A stretch of DNA of 64,000 nucleotides from Pararhizobium arenae. GTDB lineage: Bacteria; Pseudomonadota; Alphaproteobacteria; Rhizobiales; Rhizobiaceae. Under the pieces are notes generated by a model, which was given only the letters and a program-made list of their open reading frames with translations, was not told the origin of the DNA and made no database searches. Numbering within the stretch: the first letter of the stretch is position 1; each line of letters starts with the position of its first letter. The position numbers and the translations under genes are program-made. This document shows positions 7,463 through 14,907 of this stretch, piece after piece. Where the stretch lies: NCBI RefSeq assembly GCF_001931685.1, contig NZ_MOOY01000008.1, forward strand, positions 62,001 to 126,000, given 5' to 3'.

Positions 7463-8872
7463 ATGAGCGAAGCCCAATCCATGTTTGCGGTGCTGCGCCA
7501 GATCGCAGAGCCTGCTGTCGTCGATGTTATCGAGCGGTTCGTCAGGGATGCTCCGGACCGCAAGCTCTGTCGCGTCAATGTTCTCGCCTTTGCCGCGAAG
7601 GAGGGGTTGGACGAGGAGCAGGCGATCAACGCCTTCCTGCACGCCTCCAATCTCGGCCTTTTCGAACTGTCGTGGAATGTGCTCTGCCCCGGCTGCGGCG
7701 GCGTGCTCGATGCCAATACCTCGTTGCGCACGGTCCAGAGCGATAGCTACACCTGCGCGCTCTGCGCGGCCGGTTATGAGCCGACGCTGGACGAGATGGT
7801 CGAGGTGACCTTCACCATCAGCCCGCGGGTCCGGCGTATCGCGGGTCATAATCCCGAGCTGCTGCCACCCGTTGAATATTTCCGGCAGATTTATTGGGGA
7901 TCAGGCGTCGATCTTCCCGATGAGGGTTTTGAAGAAAAGGTCGATGAGTTCGTGCTGGAGGCGCTTGAGCTACCGCCCGGCGAAAAGGCCGTCATTTCGC
8001 TGCAGCTACCGGCAGAGTTTGTCATCGTCTTCGAGCCGGTAACCCATGCCGCCCAGTTCATTGACGTCAAAGGCTCGCCCACGCGCGAACGGCAAAATCT
8101 CTCCATGGTGTTCGACCGTGGCTTTCGTCATAGCGAAATCCTCGAGCTCCAGCCCGGCCCCATCCGTATCTCGGTTGAAAACCACACGCAGGTCCGCACC
8201 CTGCCGTCCGTCTGCATTGCCAACGAAGCCTTGCACGATCTGCTCAGTCGCCGCCGACCGTTCCTGACGGCCAAGCGCCTGCTCTCCAACCAGACTTTTC
8301 GCGATATCTTCCGGACCAACACGATCGAGGTGGACCAGCGGCTGAAGATCACCAGCCTCACCTTTCTCTTCACCGATCTCAGGGGCTCGACGGAACTTTA
8401 CGAGCGTGTAGGCGACCTCGCGGCGTTTGATCTGGTCAAAACGCACTTTTCCATCCTGCGAGAAATCGTGGGGGCCCAGGCCGGTGCCGTGGTGAAGACA
8501 ATCGGCGATGCGGTCATGGCCACTTTCCCCGCACCGTCCGGCGCACTTGCGGCTGCCATGCGCATGCGCGAGGCGATGCGCGTCCTCAACGACGAACGCG
8601 GCAGCGAAGATCTTCTCCTGAAGATCGGCATTCACGAAGGCCCGTGCATCGCCGTCAGCCTCAACGAACGGCAGGACTATTTCGGCCAGACGGTGAATAT
8701 CGCTTCGCGGGTCCAGCATCTGGCCACATCCCGTGAAATCTTCGCGACGGGCGCGGTACTGGATGATCCCGGTGTCGCCAGCTTTCTCGCAGGCCGTGGC
8801 CTCAACCCGATGTCGCAGAGCGTTGCGCTTCGCGGCATCGCCGATGAGGTCAGGGTCTTTGCGATCCCCTGA
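7463..8872 (+). CDS. DUF5939 domain adenylate/guanylate cyclase
   Basis: A 469-residue cytoplasmic protein. The N-terminal ~300 residues are a DUF5939-type region containing a four-cysteine zinc-ribbon-like element (CPGCG near residue 73 and CALC near residue 96). The last ~165 residues are a class III nucleotide cyclase domain: FLFTDLRGSTELYERVGD carries the first metal-binding Asp, KTIGDAVMATF the second, and DYFGQTVNIASRV the transition-state region. It should make cAMP or cGMP, probably under control of the N-terminal domain, whose signal is unknown. It diverges from lhr and ends directly against the convergent YitT gene. The domain call is firm; the signal and exact product are not determinable by eye. 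Confidence 0.87.
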   Translation: MSEAQSMFAVLRQIAEPAVVDVIERFVRDAPDRKLCRVNVLAFAAKEGLDEEQAINAFLHASNLGLFELSWNVLCPGCGGVLDANTSLRTVQSDSYTCALCAAGYEPTLDEMVEVTFTISPRVRRIAGHNPELLPPVEYFRQIYWGSGVDLPDEGFEEKVDEFVLEALELPPGEKAVISLQLPAEFVIVFEPVTHAAQFIDVKGSPTRERQNLSMVFDRGFRHSEILELQPGPIRISVENHTQVRTLPSVCIANEALHDLLSRRRPFLTAKRLLSNQTFRDIFRTNTIEVDQRLKITSLTFLFTDLRGSTELYERVGDLAAFDLVKTHFSILREIVGAQAGAVVKTIGDAVMATFPAPSGALAAAMRMREAMRVLNDERGSEDLLLKIGIHEGPCIAVSLNERQDYFGQTVNIASRVQHLATSREIFATGAVLDDPGVASFLAGRGLNPMSQSVALRGIADEVRVFAIP

Positions 8873-9508
8873 TCACATCGCGATATAGCGATCCTTGCGG
8901 TGGTTGATGGCCAGCGTCAGGTTCAACACGATGGCACCGATGATCGAGCAGAGGATGATGTAAGGGCTCGCCAGGAAGAACGAGCAGGCGAGGATCATGC
9001 CGTCGAAGCAGAGCTGCACAAGGCCCGCGCGCCAGCCGAAACGATCCTGAACATAAAGCGCGAGAATGCCGACGCCGCCGAGGCTGGCGCGATGGCGAAA
9101 CAGCGCCAGCAACCCCGCGCCGATTACCAACCCGCCAAACAGCGCCCCGACCAGCGGATCGACCCCATTGAGACCGAGATGCCCGGGCAGCTGCTCCGAT
9201 AGCATCGAGGTGATCGCGACGGCCGCAAAAGTCTTCAGGGTGAAGAGCGGACCCATGCGGCGGAAGGCGAGATAGTAGAACGGCAGATTGACGATGAAGA
9301 AGCAGATGCCGAAGCTCAAGCCCGTCGCATAATGCAGCAGAAAAGCGATACCCGGCGTTCCGCCCGTCAGCAGTCCGGCATTCGAAAGCAGCGAAATGCC
9401 CAGCACGGCCAGCATGCTGCCGGCGATGACGCCCTGCGCATCATCCATCACCGAATGGCGATCGGCGGTGGAACTCCACACGCGGGCAAAGGCGCTGCGG
9501 TCGGCCAT
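8873..9508 (-). CDS. YitT family membrane protein, copy 1
   Basis: A 211-residue protein with five or six membrane helices and the YitT/DUF161 layout. Recognisable segments are AGSMLAVLGISLLSNAGLLTGG, HRASLGGVGILALYVQDRFG and a C-terminal NHRKDRYIAM tail. The function of YitT proteins is unknown; transport has been suggested. A clear AAGGAG precedes the ATG at 9508. It is divergent from the Rrf2 gene and may share the regulated promoter region. A paralogue of the same length and orientation lies at 10633-11268, so the pair brackets the Rrf2-AhpD operon. Confidence 0.8.
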   Translation of the reverse strand: MADRSAFARVWSSTADRHSVMDDAQGVIAGSMLAVLGISLLSNAGLLTGGTPGIAFLLHYATGLSFGICFFIVNLPFYYLAFRRMGPLFTLKTFAAVAITSMLSEQLPGHLGLNGVDPLVGALFGGLVIGAGLLALFRHRASLGGVGILALYVQDRFGWRAGLVQLCFDGMILACSFFLASPYIILCSIIGAIVLNLTLAINHRKDRYIAM

Positions 9509-9583
9509 GTATCTCTCCTTGCTGAAATTCCCCGCCCTTCTATCCGGTGCCGATAGAAGCGCAACCCCGAAATTTTGGGCCTC

Positions 9584-9624
9584 TTGACAGAGATCATAAT
9601 CATAGATAAAAAATGTCCATGATT
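9584..9624 (+). promoter_or_regulatory. Promoter with inverted repeat, candidate Rrf2 operator
   Basis: A consensus -35 (TTGACA, 9584-9589) is followed by AT-rich bases that can hold a -10 (around 9603-9612). Overlapping it is an inverted repeat with 9-base arms, AATCATAGA (9598-9606) and TCCATGATT (9616-9624), matching at 8 of 9 positions across a 9-base spacer. The site ends 13 bases before the Rrf2 start. This is the expected size and place for an autoregulatory Rrf2 dimer site. It could also control the divergent YitT gene. Function is inferred. Confidence 0.6.
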
Positions 9625-9637
9625 AAGGGAGGTGGTC

Positions 9638-10138
9638 ATGAAACTCGGTGACGGCGTAGAGCAGGCCATTCACAGCGTCGCGATGCTATCGGGTCTGAGT
9701 GATGACGGCGTGCTGTCGGCGGCTGCGATCGCAGAGTTTCACGGTGTCTCGACCAGCTACCTGCTGAAGCATCTGCAGGCACTTTCGGGCGCCGGCATTC
9801 TTGCGACCGTGCCGGGTCCGAAGGGCGGCTACAAGCTGGCCAAGGCTCCGGAAGACATTTCGCTTCTCGATATCGTCCTTGCCGTCGAAGGGCCGGCCCC
9901 GGCCTTTCGCTGCAACGAAATCCGCCAGCGGGGTCCCAATCCGGTCGGGTCCCACCTGTTTGCCAAGCCGTGCAACATCGCGTCAGCGATGTTGAAGGCG
10001 GAGCGCGCTTACAGGGCGGAACTCGCCAAGACCAGCGTTGCGGACCTCGGCGTCCAGCTGGCGGCCCTCGATGATGGATCGATTGCCGCCAGAAGCTGCG
10101 CTTTCCTTGAACTTCATGAACGCAAACAGGCTCGATGA
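9638..10138 (+). CDS. Rrf2 family transcriptional regulator
   Basis: A 166-residue protein with an N-terminal winged helix (AIHSVAMLSGL, then FHGVSTSYLLKHLQALSGAG) and the Rrf2 hallmark wing GPKGGYKLAKAPEDISLLDI. The middle has two cysteines (FRCNE and KPCNIA), fewer than the three of Fe-S-binding IscR or NsrR. It may therefore sense thiol oxidation or electrophiles rather than hold a cluster; that is inference. The ATG at 9638 has AAGGGAGG six bases upstream and is preferred to the GTG at 9632. The stop overlaps a potential start of the AhpD-like gene, and the pair forms one operon. Confidence 0.85.
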   Translation: MKLGDGVEQAIHSVAMLSGLSDDGVLSAAAIAEFHGVSTSYLLKHLQALSGAGILATVPGPKGGYKLAKAPEDISLLDIVLAVEGPAPAFRCNEIRQRGPNPVGSHLFAKPCNIASAMLKAERAYRAELAKTSVADLGVQLAALDDGSIAARSCAFLELHERKQAR

Positions 10139-10158
10139 GCCGCAACAGGAGCAAGACC

Positions 10159-10620
10159 ATGCAAGCCCGTATGAACTTCGTAAAAGCATCACCTGCCGCC
10201 TACAAAGCCGTTATGGTCCTGGAAGACTTTGTCCAGAACAGCGGTCTGGAGCGCCGCTTCATTCATCTCATCAAGCTGCGGGCATCGCAGATCAATGGCT
10301 GCGCCTATTGCGTCGACATGCACGTCAAGGAATCGCGCCATGACGGCCTGAGCGAGCAGTGGATCAACCTGATGTGCGTGTGGCGGGAAAGCCCGGTGTA
10401 TGACGCCCGCGAACGGGCGCTGCTGGGCTGGGTGGATGCCGTCACCAACATCGCCCAAACCGCGGCACCGGATGAAGCCTATGCGACGCTCAAGGAGCAT
10501 TTTTCCGAAAAGGAAATGACAGACATCACGGTCGCAATCGGCGCCATCAATGTCTGGAACCGGCTCGCCGTCGGCTTCCGTTCGCAGCACCCGATCGACA
10601 AGCCGGCCAAGGCCGCTTGA
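10159..10620 (+). CDS. Carboxymuconolactone decarboxylase / AhpD-like protein
   Basis: A 153-residue all-helical protein with the AhpD core. A Glu-rich helix is followed by NGCAYCVDMHVKESR, where Cys-x2-Cys-x3-His forms the redox active site. AhpD-type proteins are peroxidase or alkylhydroperoxidase partners, and many relatives remove small electrophiles. The frame can begin at 10135 overlapping the Rrf2 stop, but AGGAG at 10147-10151 sets the ATG at 10159. Co-transcription with an Rrf2 regulator suggests induction by oxidative or electrophile stress. It ends 12 bases before the convergent second YitT gene; a 6-bp-arm hairpin (10618-10635) spans that junction. Confidence 0.85.
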   Translation: MQARMNFVKASPAAYKAVMVLEDFVQNSGLERRFIHLIKLRASQINGCAYCVDMHVKESRHDGLSEQWINLMCVWRESPVYDARERALLGWVDAVTNIAQTAAPDEAYATLKEHFSEKEMTDITVAIGAINVWNRLAVGFRSQHPIDKPAKAA

Positions 10621-10632
10621 TCCTTTCGGGGA

Positions 10633-11268
10633 TCACAACGCGATATAACGATCGGCGCGGTGGTTGATGGCCACGAAGAGGTTCAGCACGACCGCGCCGA
10701 GCACCGAATAGAACACCACCGGAGGCGTGGTGACAAAGAAGGCGGCGGCCAGAACACAAAGGTCGATGCCGAGCTGCACGAGGCCGGCGCGGATACCGAA
10801 ACGCTCCTGCAGGTAGATGCCGAGAATGCCGACGCCGCCGAGGCTGGCACGGTGGCGATAGAGCGCCAGAAGGCCAAAGCCCAAGAGCAGGCCGCCCAGC
10901 AGCGCCGCCCAAGCCGGATGCACCGATGCGATCTTGAAGACATCGGTCTGAACATTGGTGAGCAGCGAGGTGATGCCGATCGCAATGAAAGTCTTCACCG
11001 TGAATGCCATGCCCAGCCGCTTCCAGGAGAGATAGAAGAAGGGCAGGTTGAGCAGGAAGAAGGCGAGGCCGAAATTTACGCCGAAGGCGTAGTGCAGTAG
11101 GAAGGCGACACCGGCGGTGCTGCCGGTCAGCAGTCCGGCGCTTGCCAGCACGTAAAGGCCGAGCGCCGCAATGAGGCTGCCCGAGAAAATGCCCTGCACA
11201 TCCTCGACTGTCGTGTGGCGGGTCGCGGTGGTGTTCCAGAAGCCGAGGGCACTCATAAGCTGGGTCAT
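10633..11268 (-). CDS. YitT family membrane protein, copy 2
   Basis: A 211-residue protein clearly paralogous to the one at 8873-9508. They share TRHTTVEDVQGIFSGSLIAA versus DRHSVMDDAQGVIAGSMLAV, the HRASLGGVGILG block, and the NHRADRYIAL versus NHRKDRYIAM ends. The hydrophobic profile is that of five or six membrane helices. AGGAG sits upstream of the ATG at 11268. It is transcribed leftward from the 11269-11476 gap. The substrate is unknown. A duplication that left the Rrf2-AhpD operon between the copies, or an insertion between tandem copies, would explain the arrangement. Confidence 0.8.
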   Translation of the reverse strand: MTQLMSALGFWNTTATRHTTVEDVQGIFSGSLIAALGLYVLASAGLLTGSTAGVAFLLHYAFGVNFGLAFFLLNLPFFYLSWKRLGMAFTVKTFIAIGITSLLTNVQTDVFKIASVHPAWAALLGGLLLGFGLLALYRHRASLGGVGILGIYLQERFGIRAGLVQLGIDLCVLAAAFFVTTPPVVFYSVLGAVVLNLFVAINHRADRYIAL

Positions 11269-11476
11269 TGCGCGATCTCCTGATGCAACAGTCGAAAGAA
11301 CCTGTTCCGGCGACGTGCCGGCTGGGAAATTTGAATGATAAAATCGCAGGGTCTTGCCGGCTGAGCCGGTGTACGCCCTTGTACGAATGCCAGGATTTTC
11401 AGGCTTTTCGCTGATGCAATCAAGTAAAATATGTAAGCAATGCTGACCTATTTAAAGATAGCAATATTCATGCGTC

Positions 11477-12442
11477 TTATTGGCCTTTTGCCGCAAGAAA
11501 CAGAATGCCGAAGACCGGCTTTCCGCCATCATCGCGAATGGCCGTGCGCCTGATATCCCTGAGCGTGAAGCCTTTGGCCTCGGCGAGCCGGCGAATATAA
11601 GCCTCGCTGTGGGCGTAGCGCAGGGAAGGGCGCAAGGCGAAATCCGATCCGGATGCTTTCTCAAGGCTCGAATCGGCCTTAAGATCCTCGACCGAAAAGG
11701 CAAACAAGCCGCTTTCGGAAAGCAGGCGGCCCACGATCTCGAAAACACCTTCGAGATTGCCGAGATACATCAGCACATCGGCTGCGCTGACCAGATCAGC
11801 CCGGCCCTCTCCACGGTCGTTCGCGAAAAGTCCGGAGGATTCTGGAGACAGCGACAGGTCTGCTTGCCCCAGCCAATCGTATAGCTTCTTGGTTTCTGCC
11901 TTGGCCAGCATGTTGGCGGAAAGATCGACGCCTTCGAGATAGGAGGTGGCATTCCGGATTTCTGCGCCGAACAGACCGGTGCCGCAGCCAAGATCGATCG
12001 TGTGAGAAAACCGGGTCCCGCCGGCATGGTCGGCAATCAGAGCGGCAAGTTTCTGCGGTACGGTGTAGTTGAGCCGCTCGACGAGCGCCGCATCGAAGCG
12101 GTCGGCATAGTCGTCGAAAAGCCGCTCGACATAGGAACTTGGCGGCTGTTCGGGCGTCTCCGCGCCGCCAAGCAGCGCTAGTTTCAGCCCAGCGCCAAAG
12201 ATATCGTCCGGATTGAGCACCATCACCCGCTTCAATGCCGCGACTGCTGCCTCTCTCCCGCCGGATTTCTCCTCATAGTCAGCGAGCCGGAACCAGCCGG
12301 CCGCCCAGTCGGGCACAAGCTCCAGCGCTTGGCGCATCAGGTCGGCGGCATCGGCATGGTCGCCGGTCTCGGCAAGCATGTGGGCATATTCGGCGCGGCG
12401 GTCGGCGATCAGGTCGCCGGAGGAAAGCTGGTGAAGGTTCAT
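11477..12442 (-). CDS. TPR-containing class I SAM-dependent methyltransferase
   Basis: A 321-residue protein. Residues ~15-85 form about two TPR helical repeats (ADAADLMRQALELVPDWAAG, then AAVAALKRVMVLNPDD). The rest is a Rossmann-type methyltransferase with motif I DLGCGTGLFG and the acidic end of strand 2 in LEGVDLSANML. The family resembles small-molecule or protein methyltransferases annotated only as putative. Its substrate cannot be assigned. AGAGG precedes the ATG. It is transcribed alone, divergent from the DUF6460 gene. Confidence 0.78.
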   Translation of the reverse strand: MNLHQLSSGDLIADRRAEYAHMLAETGDHADAADLMRQALELVPDWAAGWFRLADYEEKSGGREAAVAALKRVMVLNPDDIFGAGLKLALLGGAETPEQPPSSYVERLFDDYADRFDAALVERLNYTVPQKLAALIADHAGGTRFSHTIDLGCGTGLFGAEIRNATSYLEGVDLSANMLAKAETKKLYDWLGQADLSLSPESSGLFANDRGEGRADLVSAADVLMYLGNLEGVFEIVGRLLSESGLFAFSVEDLKADSSLEKASGSDFALRPSLRYAHSEAYIRRLAEAKGFTLRDIRRTAIRDDGGKPVFGILFLAAKGQ

Positions 12443-12588
12443 GGAAGTTGCCTCTGGCGTTCAATCGCTTCTGGCTCTCCATGGGTTAAATGGCAAGCGG
12501 GATGTTTTCGACAAGCCCCTCGCCAACTCTCGTGTCTTGCCCCGCGCCGCGCGGCAGCTTATGGGAAATGCAAACAGGAGACTTCCAG

Positions 12589-12855
12589 ATGGCCGATGGC
12601 CTCAACAGAATTCTGGGCGATTCGCCCGGCCGGGTGATTATCAAGTTGCTCGTCGTTTCGATCGTCGTCGGCTTCATCATGTCGGTGCTCGGCTTCACGC
12701 CCTATGACCTGATCTATGGTGTCCGGGATTTCGTGGTCGATCTCTGGCGCTCCGGCTTTGCCGCCCTTGGGCGTGTCGGCGATTATCTGCTGATCGGTGC
12801 GGCGGTGGTCATCCCCGCCTTCATCATCATCCGCTTGTTCAGCTACAGACGTTAA
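12589..12855 (+). CDS. DUF6460 small inner-membrane protein
   Basis: An 88-residue protein with two strongly hydrophobic segments, IIKLLVVSIVVGFIMSVLGF and YLLIGAAVVIPAFIIIRLF, joined by a short loop around FTPYDLIYGVRDFVVDLW. This layout matches the DUF6460 family of rhizobia, which has no known role. The frame extends upstream, but AGGAG just before ATG 12589 decides the start. The next gene begins one base after its stop, so the two are probably translated together. Confidence 0.72.
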   Translation: MADGLNRILGDSPGRVIIKLLVVSIVVGFIMSVLGFTPYDLIYGVRDFVVDLWRSGFAALGRVGDYLLIGAAVVIPAFIIIRLFSYRR

Positions 12856-12856
12856 G

Positions 12857-13354
12857 ATGCAGAACCGTGCCTCCCGGCGCCACGTCCTCAAGGCTGGCGT
12901 CATTCTCTCGCTTGCAACTCTTGCCGGCTGCATGAGCACCAAGCCTGAAAAGCCCTCCGGCAATGGCGGCGACCAGACCGAAGCGACGCTCGGATACGTC
13001 AATGCCCTGCGCAAGGAAAAGGGCTTGCCGCCGCTTTCGAACGATCCGGCGGCAGCGGCTGCCGCACTCTCGCAGGCAAGCCGCATGGCGAAGGCCGGCA
13101 AGATGAGCCACCTGATCGGCATGGGCGACAGCTTTTTCGATCGCATGAAGGGGCAGGGCGTTGCCTTGCCTGCAGCGGAAAACATCGCGGCTGGCCAGGA
13201 CGATGCGGAAGGCGCGTATCAAGCCTGGTACCGCTCGCCGAAACATTTGGAAAACATGTTGGGCAGCAGCTATCGCGGCCTGGGTGTTGCCGTGGTCAGA
13301 AATCCCGCTTCCGGAAACAGGCCGTATTGGGCCATGGTATTGTCCGCCGGCTGA
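12857..13354 (+). CDS. CAP (SCP/PR1-like) domain lipoprotein
   Basis: A 165-residue protein with a lipoprotein signal: basic start, hydrophobic stretch, and lipobox LAGC with Cys near residue 30. The mature part is a CAP domain. It has the helix YVNALRKEKGLPPLS, then KMSHLIG carrying His, PAAENIAAG carrying Glu, and SPKHLENML, the bacterial version of the SPGHxxNI motif. Bacterial CAP domains bind small lipids or metals in the envelope; catalysis is unproven. It directly follows the DUF6460 membrane protein. An imperfect long palindrome lies 30-120 bases beyond its stop and may end transcription. Confidence 0.82.
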   Translation: MQNRASRRHVLKAGVILSLATLAGCMSTKPEKPSGNGGDQTEATLGYVNALRKEKGLPPLSNDPAAAAAALSQASRMAKAGKMSHLIGMGDSFFDRMKGQGVALPAAENIAAGQDDAEGAYQAWYRSPKHLENMLGSSYRGLGVAVVRNPASGNRPYWAMVLSAG

Positions 13355-13382
13355 TTCTCAGACCAACCGATATTCAGCCCAT

Positions 13383-13478
13383 GCCGGTCTGCAAATGGTG
13401 CTTTCCAGCGCTTCCGGTGCTCACGTACTTAAGTACGCTGCGCTCCGGGTCGCAGAAAACCACCATTTTCGACTCGGC
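13383..13478. repeat. Long imperfect palindromic intergenic repeat
   Basis: About 96 bases fold into one long interrupted hairpin centred on the perfect 14-bp palindrome CGTACTTAAGTACG (13424-13437). Outer arms pair AAATGGTG (13393) with CACCATTT (around 13470), and inner CCGG blocks match on both sides. Most of the two halves align with a one-base offset. It fills the gap between the CAP and MATE genes. The form is that of a dispersed rhizobial intergenic palindrome; a second copy is not seen in this window. Confidence 0.6.
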
Positions 13479-13545
13479 CTGAACTGAATCTCGATTGGTC
13501 TTATACGGCGTTCCGGACGTAAGACAGCAAGACGGAGCCGCCCAG

Positions 13546-14907
13546 ATGACTGCAGCCGGAAATCTCGAGATCGATGAAAACGCCCGTGGCGCGGGGCCGT
13601 TTCTCGTCACCAACCGATTGATCCTGTCGATCGCCATCCCGATGACGCTCGGTTTCCTCACCACGCCGCTCCTGGGATTGGTGGATACGGCGGTCGTCGG
13701 GCGGCTCGGGCAGGCGACGCTGCTCGCCGGCTTGGCAGTCGGCGCGATCCTCTTCGACCTGATCTTTACGACGTTCAATTTCTTGCGCGCCTCGACCACC
13801 GGTCTCGTGGCACAAGCTTTCGGTCGTGGTGACAGGGCGGAAGAACAGGCGGTTTTCTGGCGATCTCTGGCGATCGCGCTTGTCAGCGGCACGGTCGCCC
13901 TGCTGGTCTCGCCTATACTGCTGTCTCTCGGTCTTTGGCTGCTTGCGCCGGGTCCGGAGGTGGCCGAAGTGACGCGCACCTATTTCCTCTGGCGCATTCT
14001 CTCCAGCCCCTTCGCCCTCGCCAACTATGCCATTCTGGGTTTCGTGCTCGGCCGCGGGCAGGGCACGACAGGCCTTCTGCTGCAAACGCTGATCAATGGT
14101 ATCAACGTCGTGCTTTCGATCTACCTTGGCCTGCATCTCGGTTGGGGGGTAATGGGTGTAGCGCTCGCCACCGTCATCGGCGAGACCGTCGGCGCGCTTG
14201 TCGGCTTCGCGATCGTCTATGCCCGTTTCGACCGGTCGTCGTCGCTTGCGTGGAAAGAGGTCTTCTCGATGGACCGGCTGAAGCCGCTCTTCGGCCTCAA
14301 CCGCGATATCATGATCCGCTCCTTCGTGCTTCTGGCTGCGTTCACGCTGATGACGCGGATCGGCACCAGCTTCGGCCCCGTGACCCTTGCCGCCAACGCC
14401 GTGCTTATGACGATCTTTCTGGTCGCCGGTTATTATCTCGATGGTCTCGCGAATGCTGCTGAACAATTGACGGGCCGCGCGATCGGCGCGCGCTTCCGGC
14501 CGGCCTTCGATCGGGCGCTGAAGATGACGGCGCTCTGGTCGTTCGCGCTGGCCGCGGCGACGACTGTCGCCTTTCTCGACTTCGGCGATCGCCTCATCGA
14601 TACGCTGACGACGGCGGAGGATGTCCGGGCCGTCGCCTACGAATTCATGCCCTGGGCAGCCATCACCGCAGTCACCGGCGCGCTCGCCTTCCTGATGGAT
14701 GGCGTCTTCATCGGCGCCACCTGGTCGCGGGATATGCGCAACATGATGCTGCTGGCCTTCGCCGGCTATGCCGCGTCCTTGCTGGTGCTCGTGCCGCTCT
14801 TCGGCAATCACGGCCTCTGGGCGGGGCTCAATCTCTTCCTGCTGTTTCGCGGCCTGTTCCTGCTGGCGCTGGTGCCGCGGCGGGCGAGGACAAGTTTCGC
14901 TTCCTAG
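13546..14907 (+). CDS. MATE family efflux transporter (DinF-like)
   Basis: A 453-residue membrane protein with twelve hydrophobic segments in two homologous halves. The N-terminal half carries the MATE signature AIPMTLGFLTTPLLGLVDTAVVGRLG and the loop FNFLRASTTGLVAQAFGRG. The second half has NRDIMIRSFVLLAAFTLMTRIG. MATE proteins export drugs or metabolites using Na+ or H+ gradients, and DinF-type members protect against oxidants or bile-like compounds. The ATG at 13546 has GGAG nine bases upstream. Its TAG stop and the stop of the convergent pyrD overlap within the tetranucleotide CTAG at 14904-14907. Confidence 0.87.
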   Translation: MTAAGNLEIDENARGAGPFLVTNRLILSIAIPMTLGFLTTPLLGLVDTAVVGRLGQATLLAGLAVGAILFDLIFTTFNFLRASTTGLVAQAFGRGDRAEEQAVFWRSLAIALVSGTVALLVSPILLSLGLWLLAPGPEVAEVTRTYFLWRILSSPFALANYAILGFVLGRGQGTTGLLLQTLINGINVVLSIYLGLHLGWGVMGVALATVIGETVGALVGFAIVYARFDRSSSLAWKEVFSMDRLKPLFGLNRDIMIRSFVLLAAFTLMTRIGTSFGPVTLAANAVLMTIFLVAGYYLDGLANAAEQLTGRAIGARFRPAFDRALKMTALWSFALAAATTVAFLDFGDRLIDTLTTAEDVRAVAYEFMPWAAITAVTGALAFLMDGVFIGATWSRDMRNMMLLAFAGYAASLLVLVPLFGNHGLWAGLNLFLLFRGLFLLALVPRRARTSFAS

